Shown in pieces: positions 35,001-50,200 of a DNA stretch of 64,000 bases. Below the pieces are notes generated by a model that worked only from the letters and a program-made list of their open reading frames with translations, searched no databases and was not told the origin of the DNA. Each line of letters starts with the position of its first letter. Positions within the stretch are counted from its first letter, which is position 1. The position numbers and the translations under genes were made by a program. The DNA comes from Macrosoma leucophasiata (lineage: Eukaryota > Arthropoda > Insecta > Lepidoptera > Hedylidae), in assembly GCA_036365455.1 (NCBI GenBank), contig JAWQUS010000003.1, positions 8,142,001 to 8,206,000 on the forward strand, in the 5' to 3' direction.

Positions 35001-38000
35001 TACCCTAAGGTCGACTGGTAGAGAATGCCTTACGGCATTAAGTCCGCCTTATGTGCTTACATTGTGCATTAAAGCTTAAATAAATAAATAAATAAATAAT
35101 ACTACGTATAGAATGGACACTTCGACGTCCCGCCCGATTTCCCCGCATCACCCAATTTCCGCCCCTCTTATGGGCGACGGTTGGTATTTACTACGTTCTA
35201 CGCACACGTGTAAATACACGTCATTAATTGATGTCTGCGTAATAGAGACCAAATTAAGAGTTTGTATGGAATTTTGGAGGAGTGTCCGCGGTGTGCTATA
35301 GACACCAACACAAAGACCAAGGTCAAAATGCAGATGTGTTACCTCTCCTGAGGCCTAAGGTGTTATGCCTCTGTGCCGGAAATTACAGGGCGTACCTTAC
35401 CTATATGTTGTTGTATGTATATATTATGTATGGTAACGGTTGTGCACCATTTTGATCAAGTTTTGACCGGACTGTCAGTGCTTACGTAGGCAGTGTACAA
35501 CAGAGACAACGCTCTACGAAGTCGAAACTAGCCGATTGTCACTTTCATAGGCTCGATGTGCAATATTTCTTGGTGAGCACTGTAAATATGTTTGAGATTA
35601 AATGAGTATAAGAAAAGCGTAACCTCACGCCTGTAATCCCCGAAGGGGTAGGCAGAGGTAAATGCATGCATTCAAGCATACATGCAAACACCCACGATTC
35701 GCCGGTTACGTTTTGGCCCATGTAACAGGAGGCGAGCCTGTTGCCATCTCCGGGCACATTACCAAACTCCGAGGTACTGGGAAACTTCCAGAAAATGGAA
35801 AATCCGAATAAAAATGAGTATTTATTAAATTAGTATCATAATGTAAACTATATCCAATCTGAACTTACTGAGTTTGATTTTTGCATCGCCTTCTCCGTTG
35901 ATAGGGAAAAGGAGTATTCTGCCCACAGCATCGTATTGACCTTTGATTGTGAGGTTGCAGTGGAAGTCAAGCACGAAGTGACGTTTCTCCAACTCAGAAC
36001 TGAAATGTAGACAATATTATTTCGTTAAAGACTTGCATCCATTTACATTTTTTTTAAAATATCGATGTTAAAGGTATCGGGACATAACTAGGCGTTGGGA
36101 TGCGACGACCCCACTTGTGGCGAAGAAATCTTCCGCTAGTAGGTATAGTTAATCAACAGAACAATGGAGGAATCGAAACCATTCAAACAGTTGTTATTAA
36201 AAATAGAATAATAGTGTTATTCGTCATCTCGCACGCCAAAAATTCGCAGGATCTTGGCACCTTTAGAATTTACCTAATATTTCTGTCGTCAACTCGCACG
36301 CTCATACAAAGTGCAGCCAGGTAAATAAATTTTAAATTAAATTTTAGAAACGACATTGCTACTGCTACTGACTAACTACTGTTGTTTTATTATATCTAAA
36401 CAGAAATCGGTCGTACACTTTACTGACAATTATTGTATGTTATACCTCTAAGAAGTAGTTATAGTAACAAGCTAATTTTTTTTTGTGATATTGTAGATTC
36501 TATTTCATATTTTTGATTGAAATGTAGGTTAACGAGATAAACAGCGTCTAATCGCGTTTGGTTTGCACTTCCAAATCTTATAATTATGATCATAACACAT
36601 TATAACAATGTACTTGGATATTATCAAAGGAGACCCCGTTAGAGACCTGGCGTGAAGATACATACATACATACATACTTTGATATTATCTGCTTTTTGTT
36701 TAATAATCATGTAAATCATTCCTTACTATTACATATAATGATATACGAGTTTAAACCTATACATTGACATACGTCAACGACTGAAGTTCATTATTATTAA
36801 AATTTAATGCAACTTGCAACAGTTTAAATAGTTTCATACACTTCAAGGTTAGTTGTTAAATAATCTCTCGTGGCATTGAGACTTTACGCACAAAGAATCG
36901 CTATTTAAATACATATCATTGACTGTAGCAAAACGAAGTAGTATAATAAATTTATGGTTACAACGAATAGGTATGGCTGATGTAAGAGAATAAGAAAAAG
37001 TGTGTTTTTATAATAGACATAATATGTACTTATTTATAAAAATCCAAAATGTGCCGACTATCCGGCTATTAACGTAGTTGGTAAAAAGGGTGCTTCCCAG
37101 AGGTCCACAAATCTTAATTTATAGTTCATACATTGTTTCCCAACGGTTCCACGACTTAAAAAAAAAAACGATATTTTCTTTCCCATCGGGTCCATGACAT
37201 GGTTTGGTTATACACAGCAGTATAGGTAAAGAATAATAAGTAGTTAAACAAGATCAATATTTTTAAAAATCATATCATATATGTATATGTGTAATTGTAT
37301 ATCTAAAAAATAGACCTAAACATTAATATAAACACAAGTTTAAAATTGTCGCAGTAAATCAGTTCTATCCTTTAATATAATACATTAATATACTTAAATT
37401 TAAGCACTAACAGTTTTATAATAATATAATAGAAAAATTGTAAACCTATAAAAATTGTCCACAACATTAATATAATCACAAGTTAAGAATTAATCATCTT
37501 AGTTTTGGACCATTACATATAATTATCAAAACAAGAGTCGACTTTTACTTTTTTAAATTATTTTCATGGACCCGCAGGGAATCCATACATGAAAAAAAAT
37601 ATGTATGGAACCCTAAAAATCATAAAAACCTAAATTTATTCATGAAACACTAACAACAATCACAATCGCTGTAATTATTTATGAATATAATAATAAGGAA
37701 GTGTCACAGTAGTATTTGATTGAATTAATTAAATTTTTTAGGTACTTCGCAACTGGAAGCTGACGCTTCAATTAATAAATTAATAACACTAACTGAATGC
37801 GTTGTCACTATTAATTACGAAGTCTATTAGCTTAATTACCTCGGAATACCAATTTTGTTGCCTCTCCAAATTTTGTGTAACGATGTAGTTTATAATAATT
37901 AATAATATGTCCTTGTTGTATGTTTAGGGTCAATTTTAGTGTTTATTCATGAAAATTACAGAACGGGTCATTTATTCCAGCGACAGGCAATTCTTACGGT

Positions 38001-38240
38001 AATTATGTTTCCTTTTCAATTACATCCAGATTAGTCTACAACATATTTATACCTATATATATAAATGAATGTTTGTCTGTATATCCTTCATGGAATCGTA
38101 AACTATGCATTTGATCATGTGATGATCTTTAGCAAAGTGATGCCAATGATGAGCCCGCGAAGGTTTCTGAGTTGGTTCGAACAGTTTTTAGGGTTCCGTA
38201 CCTTAAAAGGAAAAAAGGAACCCTTATAGGATCACTCGTG

Positions 38241-38275
<35 letters not shown>

Positions 38276-41200
38276 CACAGCCAATTTGCTCCGAAACTAC
38301 TCGACCGATTGAGTTGAAATTTGATGAACATATGTAAGATGGTGACCCAAAGATGAACTTGTCAAGTAAAATAATAAATTTTAAACAGAGGGGCCACTTT
38401 AATAAAATAAATAATCAGAAAATAAAAAAAAAGTCGTAAGCTGTGTCGAACATATCAAATGAAAGAAGTTGTTGTCAGCATCTCAAATATATATTTTTTA
38501 TAATTTTTGCATAAACAAATTTGAAGTTATTTAAGAAAAACGACAAAAATTGACCATTCGCCCCCCTATTTCCGAAACTACTGAACTTCAAATTTTGAAA
38601 GAAAAGTGGAAAATAGTTTTTTATCTATAGATTACTGGAAAACCTATAAGAAGTTTGAGTATTCATATTAAATCGAAAATTCTTAATAATATAACCTCCC
38701 CTGACGGTACCACCGTAACCGCTATGTTGCATTTTAAATCTGTAATATTTTCGAAAATATTTATTTAAATTACGGAACCCTCACCACGCGAGTCGAACTC
38801 GCACTTGTCCGGTTTTTTCACTTTGTTTACGCATGGCACTGCTGTCATTTTTTTGTTTTGTAGCTTAGCAACGCGCGCAAGAATCAGTTGTTACTCTCTC
38901 CACTTGATGGTAGAGATCCACTGTTGCTCTATCAGTTGCTGATATAGGCACTATCATAAACAATATTCCTACTTACTACGTTAAACGGCAGTGTTCAGGG
39001 CTATCATATTCCTGTCAGGTGGCAATGTACGGTCCCGTTATTTCAGGGCTTAGGAGGTGTGAGGAGTAGGAACGCATCTTTATGGAAATTTGTTAATACA
39101 TTTTTATTATTATTTTTTTATTATTCACAATCAATATGCACTGTATGTTTGTTTGACTCATTTATGACATAAAAAGTTATATAAAAATATCGTTCTCTAT
39201 TTTTGTCACCATGAAACGTACTCGTATAAGGCATAAGTTATCATAGTGACTTAAGAACATATATGTGGAAATTGAGGAGATTAATCACTTTTTTGAATAA
39301 AAAGCACATGCTCTTGGAACTCTAACTAAGTAAATGACTTTTTTATTGCCAAAAATCTTTCTTTTCTTAATTTAGATATTTTCTTAGGATGTTACGTATT
39401 TATATCGGCACGTTGTAAGACGACAATTGTCTTCTTCACGGGCAATCCAGTCCAGGCGCCCCAGTAAAATTTTTTTTTTTGTAATATATAACTATTAAAT
39501 AGTTAGTTATTACAAAAAATTTTTTTTATTATGACATTGATATGTTTTATTTTTAGTGCCTTTCAATTACTGCACCTAATAAATGAAAGTCATGCAAAAA
39601 TCAATAGGTTGAAGTTCCACGTGTAAAATCCAAAATTAGTATAACAATAATGATGAGGTAGGTATCTTGTTTAAAAATATGCGCGAGTAATAATATCCAA
39701 CATGACAATTTAACATGAAAAATCCGTAAATATTTTTAAATAAACGGAGTTATAAGAAACGTCTGTACCAATTTTTCATTAATGGATCCAACGTAACATT
39801 TTGTTTGAACTGTTGAGCCTCATGTTTCTTTTTTAAAGAGATGTGAGTCGTCAGTACTTAGTGACTTTGATTGATGCCGACAAGTCATATTCGTGTCATA
39901 TTTAGTCAATTACACAATCAAGAGACCTCATCCGAAATCATAATCTAGAAGGAGTAGGTAATTGAAGTTTCTAAAGTTAGATATAGAGCATATTCACATA
40001 AATTAGGTACAAAGAAGCGCGCATGGAGCCGAAGCTGGTGTTAAAGTCGTTAAACCTTGTCGGAGGCCTTATGGGAGGTTTGAAAACATCCGACAGCGGG
40101 TTAGCCACTAACCCGTATCTCCACCAATCCGCATTGGAGCAGCGTGGTGGAGTAAAATCCAGGCCTCCCCCCAAAAAATGGGAGAGACTCGTGCGCAGCA
40201 GTGGGACTTATAATGAGTTGCCTTAATAATTATAGGTACAAAGAATCGGGGAAAAACCATTTGCGATTCTTACTGGCACGTGAGTTGTTCATTACCTTTC
40301 TTTAAGTATTAATCACAAAATTATATTACCCTTATCTCCTAACAATCATTCCTTACATCAAAATCAAGGTCAATGTTATTATAATTAAAACCTAAAAGAG
40401 AAGAACAATTCATGTGTTAGCCCTATGGATTAATTTGTTCTTGAATGGTAATAATTTATGGGATTCGCACGTGTATGTATGTATCTTCACGCCAGGTTCC
40501 TAACGGGGTATTCGCACGTGTACTGTTATTCACTTGTCATTAGGTAATAAAGAATAACATAATCTGTGTGACTAAGCGACATTAGCACATCATTTGTTCT
40601 TCACTTCTGGGACACGAGTCATAGTAATATTTTCTTCATTACTGGGTCACCAATTATAGTAATATTGACCGAAGCAGATGGTGGAAAAAAAATGGTGGCA
40701 CACCAAAAAAGCACAATTCTTGTGTTTTGAAAGCGGGGTAAGATACTATCCATATATATATTATAATATGTTTAATATTTTAGATGCATTACATTTATCC
40801 TAAAATATAATATTGCATATCCCAGGTACCTACTTTTTCTTGGATCTACATTCACTCACACTTTTTTTATACATATAATGTTAGATACCTACTACTTGCT
40901 CCAATGTTTGTAATACATTATTATAGAGTTAAGTCGTATTTTGATATGTTGTTTTGCGTGCGGTAACAAAAAATATATGTAGCCTTACAGACAGACGGAT
41001 AGGCAGACGGACAGACAGACGGACCGTGGAGTCGTTGAATTAAGGTCCCGTTTTTTCCCCTCAAAATTTTTATTTCGTACAGCATTTGTTCTGAGAAGAT
41101 AATATCATATTAAGATACAGAGTAATGTGGTTTGTTGCAGAGACAAAAAAAGATTTATATTTGATTACGTAATGAGACGTATTGTGACTGTTTTTATATC

Positions 41201-44200
41201 GAATACATGTTTTTCAGACGCACACAGGTATGAAATAATATTCAACTGTTTATTGTGTCAAGATAATGAAATGCTAATATGAATGCTTCAAATGGATGAC
41301 TTAGGTAGATGATAAAAAAACAATGCTCCAGTAAAAAATACATAGAAAAAAATTGTGTGCGAAGAGTTACTAAGCTCGGTATTTATTAAGATCATAGTTA
41401 GTAAAATAAAACTTGTTTTCGGATTTATCTCGCGTACCTATATAAACAAAAATGATTTTTAAGATCAAAGTTATTGTTAGAAAGACGTTTCTGGAATAAA
41501 AATATAGAACTTAAGAGCAGACTTCTGCAGATTATAAAAATATTGTTTTGACTATATCACAGAGACTAAGATAATTACTATACCTATTTAAGTTTCAAAT
41601 AATTTGGACAAAGCCCTCCCCAAATAAGATGACCACAATAGTGTTGTGTTGTGCTGACTGAATGATCATCGCTGCTGTGCGCAAAGCGCGAAGCTGCGGT
41701 ACGGGTCTACGAGGTTGCCCTCTTGCCCGGGCACAAGGGCGTGAACTTAATTTTTAGGTATTTGTCGTGTACGCAAAGAATCACCTTTTAGTATAAATAA
41801 TTATTTTTTTGTGTTGTGCGTCATTAGCGTAGAATTTGGCGGGTAGTTTTATTGCGGGCCATGTAGAGATGTAGAGCCTAACAGGGTACTCTACAACTCT
41901 ACAGGGTAAGACAGCTTTGAAATATTATTTTGTGAAATAATTACCAGATATTTAAAATGTTTCGACTCTCTCGAACAAAAAAGTTTAAATTTAAGGTTAG
42001 GTTTGGAGTGCTCCTATTGTTTTTATCAAAGATCATTTTAATACCGATGTTTTAAAAATATAATATATGAAAATACCAGGTTCGTTTTTTTAAGTTCCCT
42101 AGAAAATATTTCTAAACTGTATAACTTCATATCTTTTGCATTTTTTCTGTACAAATCAATGGATGAAAGTTGCTTTGTATTGTACTTTATTTGTAACTTG
42201 TAATGTATGGCCTGTAATTTCAGACACAGAGACATAACAAGCCTTATGAGGAAGAACGTCATTTACATTGAAATCTCTGGTTTCATGTAGATGTGTTTAG
42301 ACTACAATAATACTGCCATCAATGTAAATTGTATGTTTATTTGCCACTTCATGACATAAAAAATACAAAAAATCTAAAAGAAGTCAACAGTATTAAAAAT
42401 AATGAAGAGAAATTCTTAATTGTACGAAACCCTGTAAATGCGAGTGTCGCTCGCACTTGGCCAGTTTTTTTATACTCACGTGTATTGAGCATAATATTCA
42501 TACAAAAGTATTGACATTGAATTATATCTACAAAATTATTAATATTGCCCCAGATTCAGACCAGTTCTTATTGTTCTTGTTATTTCACTGGTTTAAAATG
42601 CAGTCGTACTAGATTTGGAATGAATGAGTTCTGTCGTTATTTTAATTAGCTCGAAGATTGTGGTACGCTTTTATTTTTGGTATGTAAATAATTTTCAAGT
42701 TTATTTAAATTTGCAAGAGAACTTGAAAGGAGAACGCCCAATTCACGGCCATTTGTTGCGGGTTGCGAACATTTATCTATGCTTTGTCTTCCCATACGCG
42801 ATCGCTACCCGATAACTTTTTGGACCAACGACCATCCGTTTTTTGAGTAATGTGACCTACTGAACTGCCACTTGAGTTTCGCCATTCGATCGATCAACGA
42901 TTGTCATAAATAAAAATAACGCTTGAATACAATTTACTACTGCCTTGAACCCCGGGTTGGGGACATTGAACACTTTTCAATGTAAATTCAAATTCCTCTT
43001 GACACTTTGGTTCGTTACCTAAGCATCCTAGGTGATCTACCTATAGAATAATGAAAGGAGGGAAGAAAATAGGTAGGTAATGCAGTACCTACGCCCTTGA
43101 ACTTTATCACTATTCTGAGCAAGTTAAATCTTTTTGAAATAAAAAATAAACAATTTTGCCGTATTCGAGTCTATTACTTTTGGATAATAAGCTCACCCGC
43201 TTCACAATTAAGCTACCGAAGCTTCACATTCGAACTTTTTGTCAGTCTTTTGTCAGTCATAGACGAAAGACATCCACTACTGACAAAGGGCTCCCACACA
43301 TAACTGCGAATTCGCATCGCATCGCAAATATCTGCGAGCTCGCACGAATGCATCGCCTACTATGCGGCGTCGCATCGCAGTTTTGTGTGGCCGCTCAAAA
43401 CCTTCCGGCAAAGATGGCCTATTTCATCATAATAATGGCAACCCATTATACGTCCCACTGCTGGGCACGAGTCTCTCCCCTTTGTTGGAGGCACGAGTCT
43501 CTCCCCTCTGGCGGTCTGGAGCTTACTCGACCACGCTACTCCAATGCGGGTTAGTGGAGATTGGGGGATATATCAAAAGCGTCACGCCTGTCATGCGGGT
43601 TAGCGATAGCTACGATGTTTTCTCGTAGGGCGCTGCTGTCCATCCCTCATCCTTGCATTACTTAATTGGAATGGCTTGACCGCCATTGTTGGGTTGAATG
43701 ACTGCACTAGCGGAAGAATACTCCTCCACTTGCTGGCAATGGGGTCGTCACGTCCCGACGCCGTAATTGCATGTGTTATTGTGTAAAAGAGAGTAGTTCT
43801 GATTCCCTGAGTCTCTCAGGGATGGACGTCTAGTGTTGGCCTGAGAAGAGTGATGGTAATATCTGCTGTATAGTTTATTTATCAGAATAATAACTTACAT
43901 GATATTATCCACGATACATTTCCTGAACCCGCTGACTTTTCCTTGATAGAATGTTACTTTGAGACCGCTGAGTGGTATAGACAATTTTTCTATGACGAAC
44001 GGATCGAGAGGTGGTACTCCAAGTTCTGGCATCCCTTTCACAAATTCTGGGATGGCATTCTGTGTTACAATTTTGAGACAGGGACTGGTTGTTTCGTTGC
44101 ACGGGGTGATGAAGTCAGCTAGAAAAAAAGAAACAAAATTAGGTTCAACTTCAACGAGTATTTATTTGAAGTTTTGAGACTAATATTCGTATTCATTCAT

Positions 44201-47200
44201 TAATCATGTTCGAATATTAGTTCGTTTCAGACTCGAGGATAAAACTTGTGGAGAGTTTGACCGTCGGGTCGGCGAATAAGTTTTAGTTGATTTTTATTCT
44301 AATTCAGAATTTGGGAAAAGGAGTGAAAATGATTGTGGTCTGGTCAAGTGTCAAAAGTCTCAATATTTACGAGACTGGAGGTTATAGTTCCAAACATACA
44401 CGAACCTCACTTGTGGATGCTATAAAGTTAGCGTTTTGTAAATTCGGAGTTTAGGAAAAGCGGTGAAAGGGAGTCCTAAAAAGTTACACCACTATTGTCA
44501 CATAATTATCTAGGTGTCGTCAAATGTCCAAATCTTTCAAAATTTATATAATAATTTTTGCATTCAATTGACAAGTAAATCCATGGTTCCACTTTTTTAA
44601 AATAGGTGCTTTGTATCGGAGTTTTTATTTCCTAATCACTTATTTGTAAAGTTTTAATTCTTACTTTTTTATAAAAACACAAAACAATAAAATTTTGTTG
44701 TACGAGGAATATAAATGATAAAACATTATTTTGTTCGATGCTTTTGCAGTTTATGTCCATATTTAAAGTGTTATAAAATCAAGCATAAAGTGGAAAAGAA
44801 CAAGTATTACAATGCCACGGTTTACAGAATTGCTATTATTGGAGGTCAATCTACTTAGGAACAAGGAAAACTGTTTTATGATGGCAGTAGAGGCGATGTA
44901 AGTTATGTAGTTTTATTTGTGGATAATACAAACATAAATTTTATGTGTTTGTGATACGTAACTCCAAGCCTGTATTCGCAGGTGTTCAAGTATACATGCA
45001 AACACACACGATTCGCCAGTTACGTTTTGTCTTATGTAAAAGAACTTAGAGGATCTCTCTACCTCACAACGCCGTTAGGCAGTTGTGTAAATTTATTAAG
45101 GCTTTTGCGCTCGCCAATAGCTCCATAAAATAGCCTAGTGCCGTGTTAAGGTGAGTCGCCTAAGTCAATTAAAAAAAAAAAAAAACTATTGTAAGCACTG
45201 AGAGTCCGCTATTGGTCAAAACTTGATCAAAATGGTCGACAAACGTCAAATAGGTACGATGTGTACGTAGAGATAACGCTCTACAGACCCGAAATAAGCC
45301 GAAGTCTCCTTCCTGAGCTCGATGTACAATATTTATTGTTGAGCACTGTATTTTAATAGCTTTGCTATTTGTAAATGATAAGTAGGTTAAGCAAAGTGTA
45401 TTTTATTGAAGATATTGCATTTGAATGCAATGCAAAACTTGATTGATTGCTATGTAACAACATGATTGAGTTCTTGGAACGTGTTGACCTGTAGGGGACT
45501 CATAATCTAAATAATAACAGCTCATAAGGCTCACTTTGTACGTTATTTTAATTCTCGTTTTTTATGTAAATAAAGTAATTTATACAAAGCAAATTGATGG
45601 TAACTGATTATAGAAGGCCATACATCTGTGTCGTAAGCAAGCGTGCCGATAATTATGACACAATTCATACCAAAGTCACACTACGAATATAATGTGTACT
45701 AACTAGCGGCCCGCCCCGGCTTCGCCCCCGCTGCTCCGCTCCTATTAGTCATAGCGTGATGATATATATATATATATCATATAGCTTATAGCCTTCCTCA
45801 ATAAATGAGCTATCTTACACTGAAAGCTCTTTTCAAATCGAACCAGTAATTCCTGAGATTAGCGCGTTCAAGCAAACAAACAAACAAACTCTTCAGAACT
45901 TTCAAACAAATGTCTAACAATTTATATAATTATAACACAATTACTTAAAATTATTGTTATCGTTGGAATTTAACGCACGTTATTAAACTAAGTCAGTTGT
46001 ATAGTCTCGGAGTGTACTTTTGTGTGAAAAATATTGGCAACCCTGTTAGAGTTCAATGATCGTTACCACACGCAATTCACGCAAACACTCTGCAAACCAC
46101 ATGTACATTTTCGCAAAATATTTATATGTCTCACCACTGTCTTAATATAATAATTGGTGGTAGAGCACTGTCATAGCCTGAGGGTGAAAACACCACCAGT
46201 AGATAAATAAAGTAAATTATACAAAGCAAATGGTTGTTATCTGATCTTTGAAGGCCACATATTCGTGTCGTAATCACCCGTGCCGATAATTACCACATTA
46301 TTTCACAGTAGAATCATATTATGTATACGCGCATAAAAGTTATATTCAGGTACCTACTGGTGGTAGGGCTCCAGTGACGGAGCTCGCGGGCGTAGGCACC
46401 ACCGCATTACCTGATTGGTAGTGTTCAGCACTATCGTGTTCCGGTCAGGTGGTAATGTACGGCCCTGTAATTTCCGGCACAGAGGCATAACACCTTAGGC
46501 CTCAGGAGTGGTAACGCATTTGCATTTTGACCTTGGTCTTTGTGTGGGTGTCTATAGGCTGCAGTCATCACTTAACTTAACTTAACTTAACTTAACATCA
46601 ATGTGAACTGCATGCTTGTTTGCCACTTCAATTACATAAAAAAAAACCTACTTAAAACAGTAGGCACATTGTTTGCTTACATAATTCATTGATACCAATT
46701 GTATGTGTGCCAAGTGTATCAATTTATATATAACACTAGCTGATCCCCGCGGCTTAGCCCGCGTTTAAATTTTTCCTGAATTTCTTGCTATAAACATCAA
46801 GGAGCCCGAGACCTTTCCAACGAATGCAAAACCGTGGAAATCGGTTCATGCGTTCTGGAGTTATAGCGTCAGGAAGGAAAACTCGACTTATTTTTATATA
46901 ATAGATAATTATTTAACATACTATTGACGTTAAAATAATTAAGCTAGGCCACTTGTATAGTATCAGAGTGTACTTTAGTATAAAAAATATTGGCAACCCT
47001 ATTAAAGTTCATTGACTGTTACCACACGCAATTCTCGCACGCACGTCGGTATAAAACGTATTTTATTGCAGTACCGACTTTAATTTTTATCACCACTTTC
47101 TCAATAATTTAATGGACTCTAGAGTCGAAGCTGGAGAGCGTAGGCACCACCGCATTTTCTAAAGGGCTTTAGTACTCTTCTATCATCCAATCTAAGTATT

Positions 47201-50200
47201 CATAACCGTATCATAATAATTATTATTATTATAAAAAATAGTGCCAACCCTAAACAAATCGTGACAGAAAATAAAGTTATACACATACATCAAAATCTTT
47301 CATTTGTATGTTGTGTACCTATATTATGTAAATATATATCTATTAAACATATTTTTTTCTATACTAAACATTTATGTGACGCCTCAAGTAGGTATTTTTT
47401 TAGAAAAATCCTAATTGTCTGTTAAAAACAGGCATATAATTTATATTCGTGTCCCTTCCAACCGAAATACGTCAACTGCTGGATAAAGCCTTCTCAAACC
47501 CGCAGAACCACAGCAACGTGGTTTCTACTGGTGGTAGAGCTCCAGTGACGGAGCTAGCGGGCGTAAGCACCTCCGCATTACCTAATAATAACCTATACTA
47601 CTTGCCGCTAAATGGTAGTGTTCAGCACTATCGTGTGCCGATCGGGTGGTAATGTACGGTCCTGTAATTTCCGGCACAGAGGCATAACACCTTATGCCTC
47701 AGGAGTGGCAACGCAAATTTTGACTCTGTTCTTTGTGTGGGTGTCTATAGGCTGCAGTCATCACTTAACATCAATGTGACTGCATGATTGTTTGCCACTG
47801 CCATGACATAAAAAAAATACAGAACAACTAATAACCAAAAATAGAAATCACTTATTGGATCAACTACGCTTTTGTTATTAGGCGCTTCAACATATAAGAT
47901 TTCATATGTCAAGGTTACTAGTTGTTCCTTTCGCAACAGGTCAAGGTGGTATAATATTGTCGTGACAATTTTGTGTAAGAATCTTCGATGGATTTTTAGT
48001 GTTCCGTTTTTAGGTAGCCAAATGGCAAAAACCGAGTTAGAGGTATTCGACAGGGTAAAAGCTATCCCCCATATCTTAAGATGCGCTCGAGTAACTGCAA
48101 AAACCCACTATTGGACTTCTCTAATATTAAACCTCAGTAGTTGTAATGCGGTTCAGCCTAGTTTTTATGAAGATGTTTATAGACTGTACCGTTCACTTAC
48201 CTTGAAATCAAAGTAGTCAAATTTGCAGATTATATGAATGAGACTTTCGTAATAAATTAAAAAATAAATCTATTGGAATGCCTGTAAGAAGAGAGCGGTG
48301 TGTAAGGACGGGCAGGAAAGAGGTATTTGGCCCTCCATGTTCTTTGCCTGACCCGTGAAGGACTTTGTGTGGATATACATTTTTTTTTAAATATAGACTT
48401 ATAGATCCTCAGTTATTTATACTATCACTGAATTGTAGAGTTGATAATTAACATTTCTAAGGATTAAAATGAAGTCAATAAACATTTAACTTCATCCTAA
48501 TGAACCTGCCCGTGAGCATGACATGTCCACGATGAGTTGATTATACCTTTAGTAACAATCGGAAAAAAGTATATTGAGGCCTACCTTTTTCTCACGCAAT
48601 TAAGCATTCCTTCTTATGTACATGGTATTAACTTAACCTTAACCCAGCTGCTTAAAATAATGAAAAATATCTAAAACTCTTTGTTTTTATCTTTGATTTG
48701 TATTTATGTGCATAAGAAAGGCTTCGTAAGGTTGATATCTTCCATTTTGTAATAAATAATCTTACTTATCAAAGCTTATTGTTATTACTGAAGTATTTTT
48801 TTAAATTTTCTATATAAGAACCCCCCTATTCATAAATGTATTTTAGCTAAAGTGTTGCTAATCTCTCTTTTGTCTTATTCTATCCTGCACATTTGACAAT
48901 GCAACTGACAAAGACAAAGCATTCTATAGCTAAAACGTGTCTAATGTACGTTTATGTTTAATACATAAAAATACTTTACGTTTTTTGGCTTCTGTCTGTT
49001 TGCCGACAAAATAGCAACGGCTTAACATATTGTCTGAAATTTGGAAAAAAATCGAGGAAATCGCCCCGACACGTGACCCAATGGGGTGACCCAACCAGGC
49101 GGTGTTTAACCTTATATAATGATCGTATCGAACTATCACTGCGCTTCCTTGGTTACAACTTCTTTTTCTCTGACGTAAAGTCATTATTTTTTCTACATTT
49201 TTATAATTTGTAGGTGTGTACATGTATGTCTACCACTATTAAACGAAAAAGATGCATCACAAATTCGTATATATTTTTTTATGTTATGTAAGTGGCAAAC
49301 AAGCATGCAGTTCACATTGATGTTAAGTGACGACTGCAGCCTATAGACACCCACACAAAGACCAAGGTCAAAATGCAGATGCGTTACCACTCCTGAGGCC
49401 TAAGGTGTTATGCCTCTGTGCCGGAAATTACAGGGCCGGAACACGATAGTGCAGAACACCACCATTTAGCGGCAAGTATATTAGGTAATGCGGTGGCGCC
49501 TACGCCCGTGAGCTCCGTCACTCGAGCTCTACCCCCAGTAAAAAAAATGTAAATTGTATTGTATTCGTGTAATTTTTTATTGTGTGTACTCAAATTAAGT
49601 TTCAAGTTAGTCACTATAAAATTATTCCAAAGGTGCTCATTACGGTGTAAAACTTCAAGGTTATTAAAATTAATTACATTTTTATTGTTACGCAAATAAG
49701 TAGTTGTAAAAATAATATATAATCACTTGGATGTTACTAAGTATACAATAAATTACGTAGGTACTTCGTGATTTCAGAATGAATGAATAATAATCGTTTA
49801 TTTCCATCAACAGCTAAGTGATAGATGCAAAAATTGGCTTGAAACTAAACGAAAATAGACCTGTTTTGTATTGGTTAATACCTTTTGATTTAAACGAAAA
49901 TGTAGGTATTATTATTAGAAAAGGCTATTATATACATTATATTATTACACGACACGGTATTCAGGGTCCGGCAGAAAGGGTGGGCGTGGCCTCGCGCCGG
50001 GTTGTCGCTTATTACACTATCCAGTCGACGGCGCCCTAACTCAATCACAGTAGAAAATACACGGGCCGCTCCGGTCGCTCTAATTAGGGCCTTAACTCCC
50101 TAAATTTTATTACACTACCTTGATTGAATACCGTGCCGTGTATTAAGTCCTTTATTAACACAGACAATACCGTGATAGAATATAATAATATCACCTGCAT

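Larger units (their letters stand above)
33208..35392 (-). repeat. SINE family A copy, split by a LINE
   Basis: Poly(T) side and TGGCAAACAAGCATGCAATT at 33208-33262; continuation TATAGACACCAACACAAAG...CCGGAAATTACAGGGC at 35298-35392. The head of the SINE is missing. Confidence 0.75.
33119..35583. mobile_element. MITE family M copy 2, split by nested insertions
   Basis: Left part 33119-33207 (AGAAATATTGCACATCGACC...TTCGCACC), right part about 35393-35583 (CCATTTTGATCAAGTTTTGACC...AGGCTCGATGTGCAATATTT). Together they match 28640-28892. A SINE A copy and, inside that, a LINE separate them. Confidence 0.75.

Noticed and set aside
39470..39530. Hairpin of A/T homopolymers near TTTAGTTAGT-like sequence
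   Set aside because: Low-complexity and short; not distinguishable from chance.
43156..43628. Overlapping open frames of 132 and 88 codons
   Set aside because: They run across a known interspersed repeat (GGCAACCCATTATACGTCCC).
47872..48216. 114-codon open frame in intron 1
   Set aside because: No recognisable domain, no splice or expression evidence, and AT-rich context.
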